Below are positions 46,407 through 55,054 of a stretch of 64,000 nucleotides of DNA, piece after piece. The notes beneath the pieces are model-generated. The model ran no database searches and was not told the origin of the DNA. It was given only the letters and a program-made list of their open reading frames with translations. Location of the stretch: the NCBI GenBank assembly GCA_965199845.1, contig CBDATZ010000039.1:1-64000 (forward strand). Reading direction: 5' to 3'. Position 1 is the first letter of the stretch. Every line of letters starts with the position of its first letter. The position numbers and the translations under genes are program-made. This DNA comes from Ilyomonas sp965199845 (GTDB taxonomy: Bacteria > Bacteroidota > Bacteroidia > Chitinophagales > Chitinophagaceae).

Positions 46407-47027
46407 ATGAAAGAAAAAGAACCACACTTTCCTAACGAATCACGGCGAAGCTTTCTTAAAAAATCAGGAGTTGCCGCAGCCATTGCCTTAACACCTGTTG
46501 CAGCTATTAACGCGGCTACAAATCAGTGGGACGAAAAGATTGCTACCGCGATGGAAAACGTGCCATTAAGCGTAGAAATCAATGGCAGCGCACATTCTCT
46601 CGATATAGATCCCCGTACAACACTACTTGATTTGCTTCGCGAAAACCTGCACATGACCGGCACCAAAAAAGGTTGCGATTATGGTCAGTGCGGCGCTTGT
46701 ACGGTGCATGTAAACGGCGAACGTGTGTTGTCTTGTCTTACGCTTGCCGCCACAGCAGACGGCAGTAAAGTAACTACAATTGAAGGTTTGGCAAATGGAG
46801 AAGAACTGCACCCGATGCAAACCGCATTTATCAAACACGATGGCTTTCAATGTGGATATTGCACGCCGGGACAAATCATGAGTGCCGTGGCTTGTATCCG
46901 CGAAGGTCATGCCGGCAGCCGCGATGAAATCCGTGAATTTATGAGTGGAAACATTTGTCGTTGCGGTGCTTATCCAAACATTGTAGATGCCATTGAAGAA
47001 GTAAAAAGCAGTGGTGTAAAAGTGTAG
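46407..47027 (+). CDS. Tat-exported [2Fe-2S] subunit of a xanthine-dehydrogenase-family enzyme (PaoA-like)
   Basis: 206 aa. A twin-arginine signal (SRRSFLKKSGVAAAIALTPV, about residues 11-30) precedes the ferredoxin fold with the first cluster Cys set (GCDYGQCGACTVHVNG, then VLSCLT) and the all-helical domain with the second set (FQCGYCTPGQIMSAVACI and GNICRCGAYPNI). It passes electrons from the Mo site. The signal peptide means the whole enzyme is probably carried to the periplasm through this subunit, as in E. coli PaoABC. The start is the ATG at 46407; a TTG 12 nt upstream is unlikely. Confidence 0.92.
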   Translation: MKEKEPHFPNESRRSFLKKSGVAAAIALTPVAAINAATNQWDEKIATAMENVPLSVEINGSAHSLDIDPRTTLLDLLRENLHMTGTKKGCDYGQCGACTVHVNGERVLSCLTLAATADGSKVTTIEGLANGEELHPMQTAFIKHDGFQCGYCTPGQIMSAVACIREGHAGSRDEIREFMSGNICRCGAYPNIVDAIEEVKSSGVKV

Positions 47028-47035
47028 CCTTTTTT

Positions 47036-47219
47036 GCCACTAAAGCACAAAGGCATTCGGCTTCATTTTTTAAAGGAATAATTTGGATTTGATGGATTTG
47101 AATTTCTTTTATAAAAGAACCAATCAAAAAAATAAATATGGCTGCCTGTCGTAAGAAAATGAAGAAATAAAGTTTTTCAAAAGAAAACAATCGCTTCGTG
47201 CCTTAGTGACTTTGTGGCT
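47036..47219. repeat. long inverted repeat (GCCAC..AAAG type) between the Fe-S and FAD subunit genes
   Basis: Left arm 47036-47055 (GCCACTAAAGCACAAAGGCA) and right arm 47194-47219 (CTTCGTGCCTTAGTG..., ...TTTGTGGCT) are imperfect reverse complements separated by 138 nt of non-coding DNA. They belong to the same loose family as 75-131 and 53225-53247. It interrupts a three-subunit operon with a 219-nt gap. Confidence 0.6.
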
Positions 47220-47246
47220 ACATCATCACACAATAAAACACAACAG

Positions 47247-48236
47247 ATGAAACTGTTTCAATACGTTCGTCCGTCAGAACAAAAAGCAGCGCTCACAGCC
47301 ATTGCTTCTGTACCAACTGCAAAGTTTATTGGCGGCGGCACAAACCTGTTAGACTTAATGAAACATGATATTGTTTTGCCTGATAAACTTGTTGATGTTA
47401 CAAGATTATCGTTAAAAACAATTACAAAAGAAGGTACGAAAACCCGTATTGGTGCGCTCACAAAAAATACAACTGTAGCAGAAGATAAAAGCATTTTGCA
47501 AAATCATCCATTGCTTTCTATGGCTCTCAATGCCGGTGCGTCTGCGCAAATCAGGAACATGGCAACTGTTGGCGGAAATTTATTACAACGCACGCGTTGC
47601 CCTTATTTTTATGATATAGTGATGCCTTGCAATAAACGCGAGCCGGGCAGTGGCTGCGGTGCTTTGGAAGGATACAATCGAATGCACGCCATTTTTGGTG
47701 CCAGCGATAAATGTATTGCCGTAAATCCAAGCGACATGAATGTAGCGCTTCGCGCTCTGGATGCAACGGTTATTGTAAGTAGTCCGAAAGGAGAACGCTC
47801 CATACCGATTGCTGATTTTCACCGACTTCCCGGCGATACGCCTGAAAAGGATACAACATTAGAAAAGAACGAATTGATTACATCGGTAACCATTCCTGAT
47901 AATCTATATAACAAGAACGCGTATTATTTAAAAGTGCGCGACAGAAATTCATACGCATTTGCGCTGGTATCTGTAGCGGCGGCTTTAGATATGGATGGCA
48001 AAACCATTAAGAGCGCGCGATTGGCAATGGGCGGCGTGGCTCATAAGCCGTGGCGATTAACGGAAACAGAAGAATATTTAAAAGGCAAAACCGCTTCGGA
48101 AGAAACCTTTAAAACGGCGGCCGGCGTAGCAATGAAAGGTGCCAAAGCTTACGAATACAATCAATACAAATTAAAGCTCGCACCCAATACCATTTTGCAG
48201 GCATTAAGTGTGGCGTCTGGTTTAAAGAATGCATAA
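47247..48236 (+). CDS. FAD-binding subunit of a xanthine-dehydrogenase-family enzyme (PaoB-like, extra [4Fe-4S])
   Basis: 329 aa. The FAD-binding motifs AKFIGGGTNLLDLMKHD and RNMATVGGNLLQRTRCPYF are present. Four cysteines in RTRCPYF, MPCNKR, SGCGALEG and SDKCIAVNP match the extra [4Fe-4S] cluster of PaoB-type subunits, absent from ordinary xanthine dehydrogenase flavin subunits. It should relay electrons from the Fe-S subunit to the final acceptor. The ATG at 47247 (MKLFQYVRPSEQ) is the start; a GTG 33 nt upstream falls inside the repeat. No signal peptide, as expected for a hitch-hiking subunit. Confidence 0.92.
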   Translation: MKLFQYVRPSEQKAALTAIASVPTAKFIGGGTNLLDLMKHDIVLPDKLVDVTRLSLKTITKEGTKTRIGALTKNTTVAEDKSILQNHPLLSMALNAGASAQIRNMATVGGNLLQRTRCPYFYDIVMPCNKREPGSGCGALEGYNRMHAIFGASDKCIAVNPSDMNVALRALDATVIVSSPKGERSIPIADFHRLPGDTPEKDTTLEKNELITSVTIPDNLYNKNAYYLKVRDRNSYAFALVSVAAALDMDGKTIKSARLAMGGVAHKPWRLTETEEYLKGKTASEETFKTAAGVAMKGAKAYEYNQYKLKLAPNTILQALSVASGLKNA

Positions 48237-48251
48237 GAATAAGTGATTGAA

Positions 48252-50465
48252 ATGAGTGTATCAGATAAACATATTGGCGAACCTGTAAATCGTGTAGATG
48301 GCAAACTAAAAGTAACCGGCGCTGCCAAATACGCGGCTGAATACGATATACCCAACTTAGCTTACGGCGTGCTGGCAACGGGTTCCATTGCCAAAGGCAA
48401 AATAAAAAGCATTGATACAAAAGCAGCCGAAGCGGCAACGGGTGTAATTGCTGTTATTACGCATGTAAATGCGCCGAAACCGCCGGGTTTTACAGAAGAT
48501 AAAACCAGCGATAAGCGCGTGGCAGGTCAGGCTTACCGGGTGTTTTATGATGATATGGTTTACTACAATGGTCAGCCGGTAGCATTGGCAATTGCCGATA
48601 CGTTTGAACGCGCCACTTATGCGGCTTCGCTCATCAAAGTGCAATACGAAAAACATGCGCCGCAGACAAACATGAAGAAAAATTTAGCCAAAGCGCAGGT
48701 TCCGGAAAAAGCGGATAAGCCTGAATATAGTCGTGGTGATATAGATGCTTTTGCTAACGCAGATATTAAAATTCAACAGGAATATGAAACTTCTTTGCAA
48801 GTGCATAACCCGATGGAGCCGCACGGAGCAATCGCGGTTTGGAAAGGTGACGATAAAATAACGGTATATAACAAAACACAATCGTCTCCTTTGGCTCAAC
48901 AGGACATTATGAAAGCCTGGAACCTGCAAAAAGAAAATGTACATATCATATCCAAATTTGTGGGCGGTGCTTTTGGTGGCGCCTCGCGTGTATGGCCGGC
49001 AGAAATGGCAGCAACCATCGGTGCAAAACAAATCAGGCGACCCTTAAAAGTGGTGTTTAAAAGAGACCAGTTATTTAATATGGTTGGCTATCGTCCGATG
49101 TCTTTACAAAAAATTAGTTTAGGTGCTGCAAAAGACGGAAAGCTAACCGCTATCAGGCACGAAGCGTATGGCTCAACGTCCTCTTATGAGCAATTTACAG
49201 AACGCATGATTGATGCTACCAAAGCTTTGTATGATTGTGAAAATGTAAGCACTTCTTATAAAGTGGTTCCGCTTGATGTAAGCACACCAACATGGACGCG
49301 CGGTCCCGGCGAATCGAGCGGCATGTTTGCATTTGAATCGGCTATTGATGAAATGGCTTATGCTTTACAAATGGATCCTCTGGAGTTTCGGAAAAAAAAT
49401 TATGCTTCTGCCGATCCGGAAAAGAAATTGCCCTGGAGCAGTAAGTTTTTGAATGACTGTTACGAGCAAGGTGCCAGGCAGTTTGGCTGGGAAAAACGGA
49501 ATCCGCAGCCCAATTCTACAACAGATGGCAACTGGCTGGTTGGTATGGGAATGTGTACCGGTATTTATGGCGCACGAAGAAGCCCGACTTCTGCCAAAGC
49601 AATTTTGAAAGATGATGGCAGTTTAACAATACAAAGCGCAACGGCGGATGTAGGTCCGGGAACGGCAACTATCATGTCACAAATTGCGGCTGATAACAGT
49701 GGTGTTGCTTTAGAAAAGATAACATTTGAATTGGGCGATTCGTATTATCCGCCGGCGGTTGGCCAGTTTGGTTCGATGACCACAACTTCCGTTGGTGCAG
49801 CAGTATATGATGTATGTGCCGCGTTAAAACAAAAACTGGTTGAACTGGCAAAAATCAAACAACCTACATTACAAAATATTTCGGTTGCTGATTTCCTGTT
49901 TTCGGATGGAAATATCAGTACCAAAGACAATTCATTTTCTCTTTCTTTTGTTGATTTATTAAAAGCACAAAATCTGCCTTCTCTTGAAGTAAAAGTTGAT
50001 TCAAAAGGCGGCGATGAAGCCGAAAAATACAGCAGTTATTCTTACAACGCGACCTTTGTGGAAGTGAGAGTTCATGCCATAACAAAACAAATAAAAGTTC
50101 ACCGCGTTGTGTCGGCTATTGATGCAGGTAAAATCATGAACGAAAAAACCGGGCGAAGCCAGGTTTATAGCGGTATTACGTGGGGTATTGGTCAAGCCGT
50201 GAGCGAAGAAAGCGTGATTGATGATCGTTATGGAAGATGGATGATTAAAGACTTAGCCGATTATCATGTTCCGGTTCATGCTGATATTCCTGAGATTGAA
50301 GTTATCTTTATTGATAAGTCGGATGATGTCATTACGCCGATTGGTGCAAAAGGCTTGGGTGAAATTCCGATTGTTGGTTTTGCAGCCGCCGTTGCGAATG
50401 CAGTTTTTCACGCTACCGGAAAAAGAATAAGGAGTTTACCAATTACACCAGATAAATTGATTTGA
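48252..50465 (+). CDS. molybdopterin-binding catalytic subunit, xanthine dehydrogenase family (PaoC-like), copy 1
   Basis: 737 aa. N-terminal a/b hammerhead (HIGEPVNRVDGKLKVTGAAK), molybdenum-cofactor contacts KFVGGAFGGASRVWPAEMAA and TRGPGESSGMFAFESAID, and the C-terminal catalytic Glu in IGAKGLGEIPIVGFAAAV. It hydroxylates an aldehyde or N-heterocycle; the exact substrate is not readable. It starts 15 nt after the FAD subunit stop. The GTG at 48243 is an alternative start. A second, diverged copy follows after 431 nt. Confidence 0.92.
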   Translation: MSVSDKHIGEPVNRVDGKLKVTGAAKYAAEYDIPNLAYGVLATGSIAKGKIKSIDTKAAEAATGVIAVITHVNAPKPPGFTEDKTSDKRVAGQAYRVFYDDMVYYNGQPVALAIADTFERATYAASLIKVQYEKHAPQTNMKKNLAKAQVPEKADKPEYSRGDIDAFANADIKIQQEYETSLQVHNPMEPHGAIAVWKGDDKITVYNKTQSSPLAQQDIMKAWNLQKENVHIISKFVGGAFGGASRVWPAEMAATIGAKQIRRPLKVVFKRDQLFNMVGYRPMSLQKISLGAAKDGKLTAIRHEAYGSTSSYEQFTERMIDATKALYDCENVSTSYKVVPLDVSTPTWTRGPGESSGMFAFESAIDEMAYALQMDPLEFRKKNYASADPEKKLPWSSKFLNDCYEQGARQFGWEKRNPQPNSTTDGNWLVGMGMCTGIYGARRSPTSAKAILKDDGSLTIQSATADVGPGTATIMSQIAADNSGVALEKITFELGDSYYPPAVGQFGSMTTTSVGAAVYDVCAALKQKLVELAKIKQPTLQNISVADFLFSDGNISTKDNSFSLSFVDLLKAQNLPSLEVKVDSKGGDEAEKYSSYSYNATFVEVRVHAITKQIKVHRVVSAIDAGKIMNEKTGRSQVYSGITWGIGQAVSEESVIDDRYGRWMIKDLADYHVPVHADIPEIEVIFIDKSDDVITPIGAKGLGEIPIVGFAAAVANAVFHATGKRIRSLPITPDKLI

Positions 50466-50896
50466 GGATTGCAGGTAGGTATTATGCAGTAAGTAATAAG
50501 TAGTAAGTATTATGTAGTAAGTCGTCAGAGTAGATTGATGATACAATTTGTTCTTTTGCAAATGCAAATGCGAGGACTTTATCATGAATAATTTGATAGC
50601 AGATTTTACTTAAAACTTCTTATAAGATTTCATTTTGAACAAAACAGTAACGGCAATTGCGAATGATGATTATGACTTATCACTTACTCTGTGTAACTCC
50701 GTGTTCTTTGTGTCTCTGTGGTTCAAAAATTTAGTTCAAAAGCATAATTAATAATAAGGCGTACAAGTGAGTGACACAACGATGTTCAATTGAAATACAA
50801 AAGCCGGTAACATAATGGCTGTTTGTATTTAAAAACAGGATTTAAAATGCCGAAAGCGGATGGCTTGAAGCTGATAACTAACTTAATTGATTAACC
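50466..50896. other. 431-nt spacer between the two Mo-subunit genes
   Basis: No coding potential recognised. It starts with a degenerate run of TAGTAAGTA/TAATAAGTA units (about 50475-50515), which recurs after the second Mo-subunit gene at 53145-53178. It also holds one arm of the CCACAGAG-type repeat (50686-50727). The rest shows nothing I can assign; a promoter for the second Mo-subunit gene may be here. Confidence 0.55.
50686..50727. repeat. single arm of the CCACAGAG-type repeat
   Basis: Its reverse complement reads TTTGAACCACAGAGACACAA and then AGAACACGGAGTTACACAGAG. This is the same consensus as both arms of the inverted repeat at 3867-3950, about 47 kb away. Confidence 0.6.
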
Positions 50897-53140
50897 ATGG
50901 GAACAACTACAGATAAAGTAATTGGCGAACCAATGAACCGCGTGGACGGCAAATTAAAAGTAACCGGCGCGGCTACGTATTCGGCAGAATATAAATTTGC
51001 CGATACGGTTTATGCTGTGTTAGTAAGCAGCTCTATTGCAAAAGGAAGCATCGCTTCTATTGATAGCAAAGCCGCTTCAAATGCGCCTGGTGTTTTGCAG
51101 GTTGTTTCTCATTTAAATTGTATAAAAGTGCCTGGCTACCAGGGACAAAGCGGCGAGCCGGGACAACCTCAACCTGTCGGTCGTCCGTTACGTGTTTTTT
51201 ACGATGAGAAAGTATATTTCAATGGTCAGCCGGTAGCAATGGTGGTAGCCACAACTTTGCAAAGAGCGCAATACGGCGCTTCGCTGGTAAAAATAACCTA
51301 TAAAGACAAGCAGGAACCCGGAACGGATTTCAGTAAGAATATGGATAAGGGCATTGTGCCCGAACAAGCTAAGCAAAACAAAAAAGCGCCTGTTGCAGAT
51401 TATGATCGTGGCACGCCGGATGGTTATTCTTCAGCGCCCGTAAAGATTGAAGCCGAATATATTCAGCCATCCGATTTTCATAGCCCGATGGAATTGCAAA
51501 GCATTACAGCCATTTGGGAAACAGAAGATAGATTGCTGCTGTACGATAAAGTGCAGGGAACACAGGTAACACAACAAAATTTTGCAAAAGAATGGAAACT
51601 GCCGCCGGAAAATATCAAAGTGATTTCCACATTTGTAGGTGGCGCTTTTGGCAATGGTTTGCGCAATTGGCCGCACGAAACAGCCGCTATCATCGCTGCC
51701 AAAATGGTAAAAAAACCAGTAAAACTGATGCTATCGCGCGAGCAAATGTTTGGCTTGGTTGGTTATCGTCCGCATACGTGGCAGAAGATTAATATGGGCG
51801 CTACAGTTGATGGAAAACTGGTTGGCATTACACATAGCGCGGTGGGACAAACCTCTTCTTATGAACAATTTACCGAAGGCACATTGCAGCAAACCCGCAC
51901 GTTATATAACTTTCCTAATGTAAGTACACGCTATCGTTTACTTCCGCTCAATGTAAGCACGCCTGCGCCTATGCGCGGACCCGGAGAATCAACCGGCGCC
52001 TGGGCATTAGAATGTGCTATGGATGAAATGGCTCATGCGTTACAGCTTGATCCGATTGAATTCCGATTGCGGAACTATCCAGAGAAAGATCCGGATAATG
52101 ATAAACCCTGGAGCACAAATTATGTGAGAGAATGTTATAAAACCGGCGCGGAAGCGATTGGCTGGAGTAAGCGCAAGCAACAGCCGGGTTCGCTTCAGGA
52201 AGGTGACTGGCTGATTGGTTATGGAATGGCCGTTGGAATTTTTGGTGCCAACAGGCAATCGGCTAAAGTGCGTGGCAAATTGTATGCAGATGGTACCTTG
52301 CTGATGCAATGCGCTGTTACAGATATTGGTCCTGGTACAGGCACAGCAATGACACAAATTGCCATGGACAATATAGGTTTGTCGGCCGAAAAAATTACTT
52401 TTCAATGGGGCAATTCTGATTTCCCGGAAATGGGCAACCAGGGCGGTTCTTCTACCGTCAATAGTGTTGGACCTGCAGTAGTGGCTGCCTGTACTACCAT
52501 CAAACAAAGATTAGTTGATATGGCCGGAAAAAAGAAACCTGAATTTGCTGATAAAAAAGCAGACGACCTGGTATTTGAGGATGGAAAATTATTTACCAAA
52601 GACAAATCCGTAAGTGTTTCTTTTGAAGATATTTTAAAAGATGGCGGCGTTAAAGACATAGATATTATTGAAGGTTCCAAGCCGGGCGAAGAGCGTCAGA
52701 AATATTCGATGTATTCCTTTGCAGCGCATTTTGCTGAAGTGCAGGTACATTCTGTAACAGGACAGATTAAAGTTCGGAAAATGGCTTCCTGCACAGATGC
52801 CGGAACCATCATCAATAAAAAAACCGCAGGCAACCAAATGATTGGTGGCGCAACAGGCGGTATTGGAATGGCTTTGGAAGAAGACGCAACAATGGATCAC
52901 CGTTATGGCAGGTATATGAGCAAAGACTTTGCAAATTATCATGTACCCGTTAATGCAGATGTTCCGCAAGTCGAACCTCATTTTATTGATAAACCCGATA
53001 TGCTGGTTGACCCGGTTGGTTCAAAAGGAATTGGCGAAATTGCCATTATTGCCGTAGCTCCGGCTATTGCAAATGCAATCTTTAATGCAACCGGAAAGAG
53101 AATCAGGGAGTTGCCAATTACGCCGGATAAATTGATTTGA
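50897..53140 (+). CDS. molybdopterin-binding catalytic subunit, xanthine dehydrogenase family (PaoC-like), copy 2
   Basis: 747 aa, paralogue of the preceding Mo subunit with the same opening (VIGEPMNRVDGKLKVTGAA) and closing (RIRELPITPDKLI) sequences. Cofactor contacts are TFVGGAFGNGLRNWPHETAA and MRGPGESTGAWALECAMDEM, and the catalytic Glu is kept in VGSKGIGEIAIIAVAPAI, so it is not obviously dead. Differences around the cofactor (GGASRVW against GNGLRNW) suggest a different substrate pocket. It has no small or flavin subunit of its own, so the two copies may share those of the first set. Confidence 0.9.
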   Translation: MGTTTDKVIGEPMNRVDGKLKVTGAATYSAEYKFADTVYAVLVSSSIAKGSIASIDSKAASNAPGVLQVVSHLNCIKVPGYQGQSGEPGQPQPVGRPLRVFYDEKVYFNGQPVAMVVATTLQRAQYGASLVKITYKDKQEPGTDFSKNMDKGIVPEQAKQNKKAPVADYDRGTPDGYSSAPVKIEAEYIQPSDFHSPMELQSITAIWETEDRLLLYDKVQGTQVTQQNFAKEWKLPPENIKVISTFVGGAFGNGLRNWPHETAAIIAAKMVKKPVKLMLSREQMFGLVGYRPHTWQKINMGATVDGKLVGITHSAVGQTSSYEQFTEGTLQQTRTLYNFPNVSTRYRLLPLNVSTPAPMRGPGESTGAWALECAMDEMAHALQLDPIEFRLRNYPEKDPDNDKPWSTNYVRECYKTGAEAIGWSKRKQQPGSLQEGDWLIGYGMAVGIFGANRQSAKVRGKLYADGTLLMQCAVTDIGPGTGTAMTQIAMDNIGLSAEKITFQWGNSDFPEMGNQGGSSTVNSVGPAVVAACTTIKQRLVDMAGKKKPEFADKKADDLVFEDGKLFTKDKSVSVSFEDILKDGGVKDIDIIEGSKPGEERQKYSMYSFAAHFAEVQVHSVTGQIKVRKMASCTDAGTIINKKTAGNQMIGGATGGIGMALEEDATMDHRYGRYMSKDFANYHVPVNADVPQVEPHFIDKPDMLVDPVGSKGIGEIAIIAVAPAIANAIFNATGKRIRELPITPDKLI

Positions 53141-53144
53141 GGGA

Positions 53145-53178
53145 AGTATTATGTATTAGGTAGTAAGTAATAAGTAGG
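53145..53178. repeat. TAGTAAGTA-type degenerate repeat after Mo-subunit copy 2
   Basis: AGTATTATGTATTAGGTAGT followed by AAGTAATAAGTAGG. The same motif follows copy 1 at about 50475-50515, at the same distance from its stop codon. Confidence 0.5.
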
Positions 53179-53224
53179 ATTGATTAAGTTGGAAAGGCTT
53201 ATTTAAACAATTGTTTTTCTGATA

Positions 53225-53247
53225 GCTTTGTGCCTTCGTGGCAAAAC
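53225..53247. repeat. single arm of the GCCAC..AAAG-type repeat
   Basis: Its reverse complement TTTTGCCACGAAGGCACAAA matches the left arm at 47036-47055 closely. It lies 34 nt before moaD. Confidence 0.5.
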
Positions 53248-53280
53248 AAAACAGGATTCATTTTTGCAGAATAAAACATC

Positions 53281-53520
53281 ATGATTATAAAATTGTTTGG
53301 CATTACAAAGGAAATTATTGGAAACAATAAACTTTCGGTTGATGCCTTTGAAAATATAAAAACAGTTGGCGATTTAAAGCAATGGCTATCGCAACAATAC
53401 CCGGCTTTGCAGGAATTGAAATCGTTTGCGGTTGCCGTTGACAGCGAATATGCGGATGATACAAAGTATATTCAGAAAAACAGCGAGGTTGCGTTAATAC
53501 CACCGGTAAGCGGAGGTTGA
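53281..53520 (+). CDS. moaD: molybdopterin synthase small subunit
   Basis: 79 aa ubiquitin-like protein ending in ALIPPVSGG. The terminal Gly-Gly is required for thiocarboxylation, after which MoaD donates sulfur to the dithiolene of molybdopterin. It is followed 3 nt later by moaE, its catalytic partner. The activating enzyme (MoeB) is not encoded in the window. Confidence 0.93.
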   Translation: MIIKLFGITKEIIGNNKLSVDAFENIKTVGDLKQWLSQQYPALQELKSFAVAVDSEYADDTKYIQKNSEVALIPPVSGG

Positions 53521-53523
53521 TAT

Positions 53524-53934
53524 ATGTTGATAAAACTGGTAGAACATATTAACCTGAATGAAGCTTACGAATATTTACAATCGCCATCATCCGGCGCTGT
53601 AAATGTATTTATCGGCACGGTTCGAAATCACTCAAAAGGCAAAGAAGTAACGAAGCTTGTGTTTGAAGCCTACGAAACCATGGCGGTTAAAGAATTGGAG
53701 AAAGTTGCTTTGGTAGCTACACAAAAATGGGCTCTGGATAAAGTGGTAATTATACATGCAACCGGCGAAAAACATCCGGGTGAAGCTGTAGTAATAACAG
53801 GCGTTTCTTCGGCGCATCGCAAAGCTTCTTTTGAAGCCTGCGAATTTTTAATTGATGAGCTAAAGAAAACAGTGCCGATTTGGAAGCATGAACATTATAT
53901 TGATGGTAGCGAATGGATAAATGCGCATCCATAG
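53524..53934 (+). CDS. moaE: molybdopterin synthase catalytic subunit
   Basis: 136 aa, normal length. Conserved segments are GAVNVFIGTVRNHSKGKEV, LVFEAYETMAVKELEKVA, HATGEKHPGEAVVITGVSSA (near the active site) and KTVPIWKHEHYIDGSEWI with the catalytic Lys region. Converts cyclic pyranopterin monophosphate to molybdopterin using MoaD thiocarboxylate. Co-transcribed with moaD and moaA. Confidence 0.95.
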   Translation: MLIKLVEHINLNEAYEYLQSPSSGAVNVFIGTVRNHSKGKEVTKLVFEAYETMAVKELEKVALVATQKWALDKVVIIHATGEKHPGEAVVITGVSSAHRKASFEACEFLIDELKKTVPIWKHEHYIDGSEWINAHP

Positions 53935-53976
53935 CCGGCGGATTTATCCGGTTGATTTGAATGAAAATGGAACAAA

Positions 53977-54966
53977 ATGCAGAATGTGCTGATAGATAAA
54001 TACGGGCGGCAATTGGATTACCTGCGGTTATCGGTGACCGACCGCTGTAACCTGCGTTGCTATTATTGTATGCCCGAAGAAGGAATGCGGTTTGCACAGC
54101 GAAACGACTTGCTGAGCTGGGATGAAATGTATTTACTGACTTCTGTTTTTACAAGCTTAGGCGTTTCAAAAATCAGGATTACGGGCGGCGAACCGTTTGT
54201 TCGAAACGGCATTATGCCTTTCCTGCAAAACATTAGTTTGTTGAATGGTTTGAATGAAATTAATATTACTACAAATGCAACGCTGACTTATAGATACATT
54301 CAGGAATTAAAAGCTATTGGAGTCCAAAAATTGAACATTAGTCTTGATTCGTTAAATAAGCAACGATTCTATGAAATTACGAGACGTGATGTGTTTGATA
54401 CCGTGTACAAAACCATATTTGCTTTGTTGCGTGAAGGTTTTGAAATTAAGCTGAATTGCGTCTTGTCCGCTTCTAAAAATGTGGAAGATATTTTACCTTT
54501 TATCGAGTTAACAAAACATCATAATTTGTCGGTTCGTTTTTTAGAAGAAATGCCTTTTAACGGCAGCGAAACCTTTGAAGCCGTTAACTGGAATTATAAA
54601 GATATTTATCAGCATATCAGCTGCTATTACGATGAAATCATAACGTTACAAAACTCGCCCAATTCAACTTCATTAAATTATGCAGTGCCGGGCTATAAAG
54701 GCAGTTTTGGAATCATACCTTCTTTCAGCCGTACGTTTTGCGGAACCTGTAACCGCATTCGTCTTTCCGCAACCGGCGAATTACGAACCTGTTTGTATGG
54801 TGCGCCGGCAGCCAATTTAAGAGATGAATTGCGAAGCGGAGCAAACGAAATTGAACTGGCAGAAATCATTATCAATGCGGTGCAAGGCAGAGAACGCGAC
54901 GGCTTTGCGGCAGAACAAAACAATACAAAATCAATACACGATTCCATGTCGGTTTTAGGTGGCTGA
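53977..54966 (+). CDS. moaA: GTP 3',8-cyclase (radical SAM)
   Basis: 329 aa. The radical SAM motif CNLRCYYCMP (CxxxCxxC, about residues 24-31), the second cluster set FCGTCNRIRLSATGELRTCL and the C-terminal Gly-Gly (MSVLGG) are all intact, as are RITGGEPFVR and NISLDSLN. It starts molybdenum cofactor synthesis by converting GTP to 3',8-cyclo-H2GTP, which MoaC then rearranges. Note that moaC lies about 9 kb away at the other end of the enzyme genes. Confidence 0.96.
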   Translation: MQNVLIDKYGRQLDYLRLSVTDRCNLRCYYCMPEEGMRFAQRNDLLSWDEMYLLTSVFTSLGVSKIRITGGEPFVRNGIMPFLQNISLLNGLNEINITTNATLTYRYIQELKAIGVQKLNISLDSLNKQRFYEITRRDVFDTVYKTIFALLREGFEIKLNCVLSASKNVEDILPFIELTKHHNLSVRFLEEMPFNGSETFEAVNWNYKDIYQHISCYYDEIITLQNSPNSTSLNYAVPGYKGSFGIIPSFSRTFCGTCNRIRLSATGELRTCLYGAPAANLRDELRSGANEIELAEIIINAVQGRERDGFAAEQNNTKSIHDSMSVLGG

Positions 54967-55054
54967 TTTACAAAAAACTAAGCCGCAAAAATTAGAAATT
55001 ACACAAAGTTTTTGAATAGTTTCTCTTCGTTCCTTATTGCAAAATGTTTCTCTT

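Noticed and set aside
50475..50515. TAGTAAGTA repeat as a possible CRISPR or attachment site
   Set aside because: Units are short and degenerate, without unique spacers of constant length, and no cas or integrase gene is near.
50897..53140. Second Mo subunit as a pseudogene
   Set aside because: The frame is full length (747 aa) and keeps the cofactor contacts and catalytic Glu.
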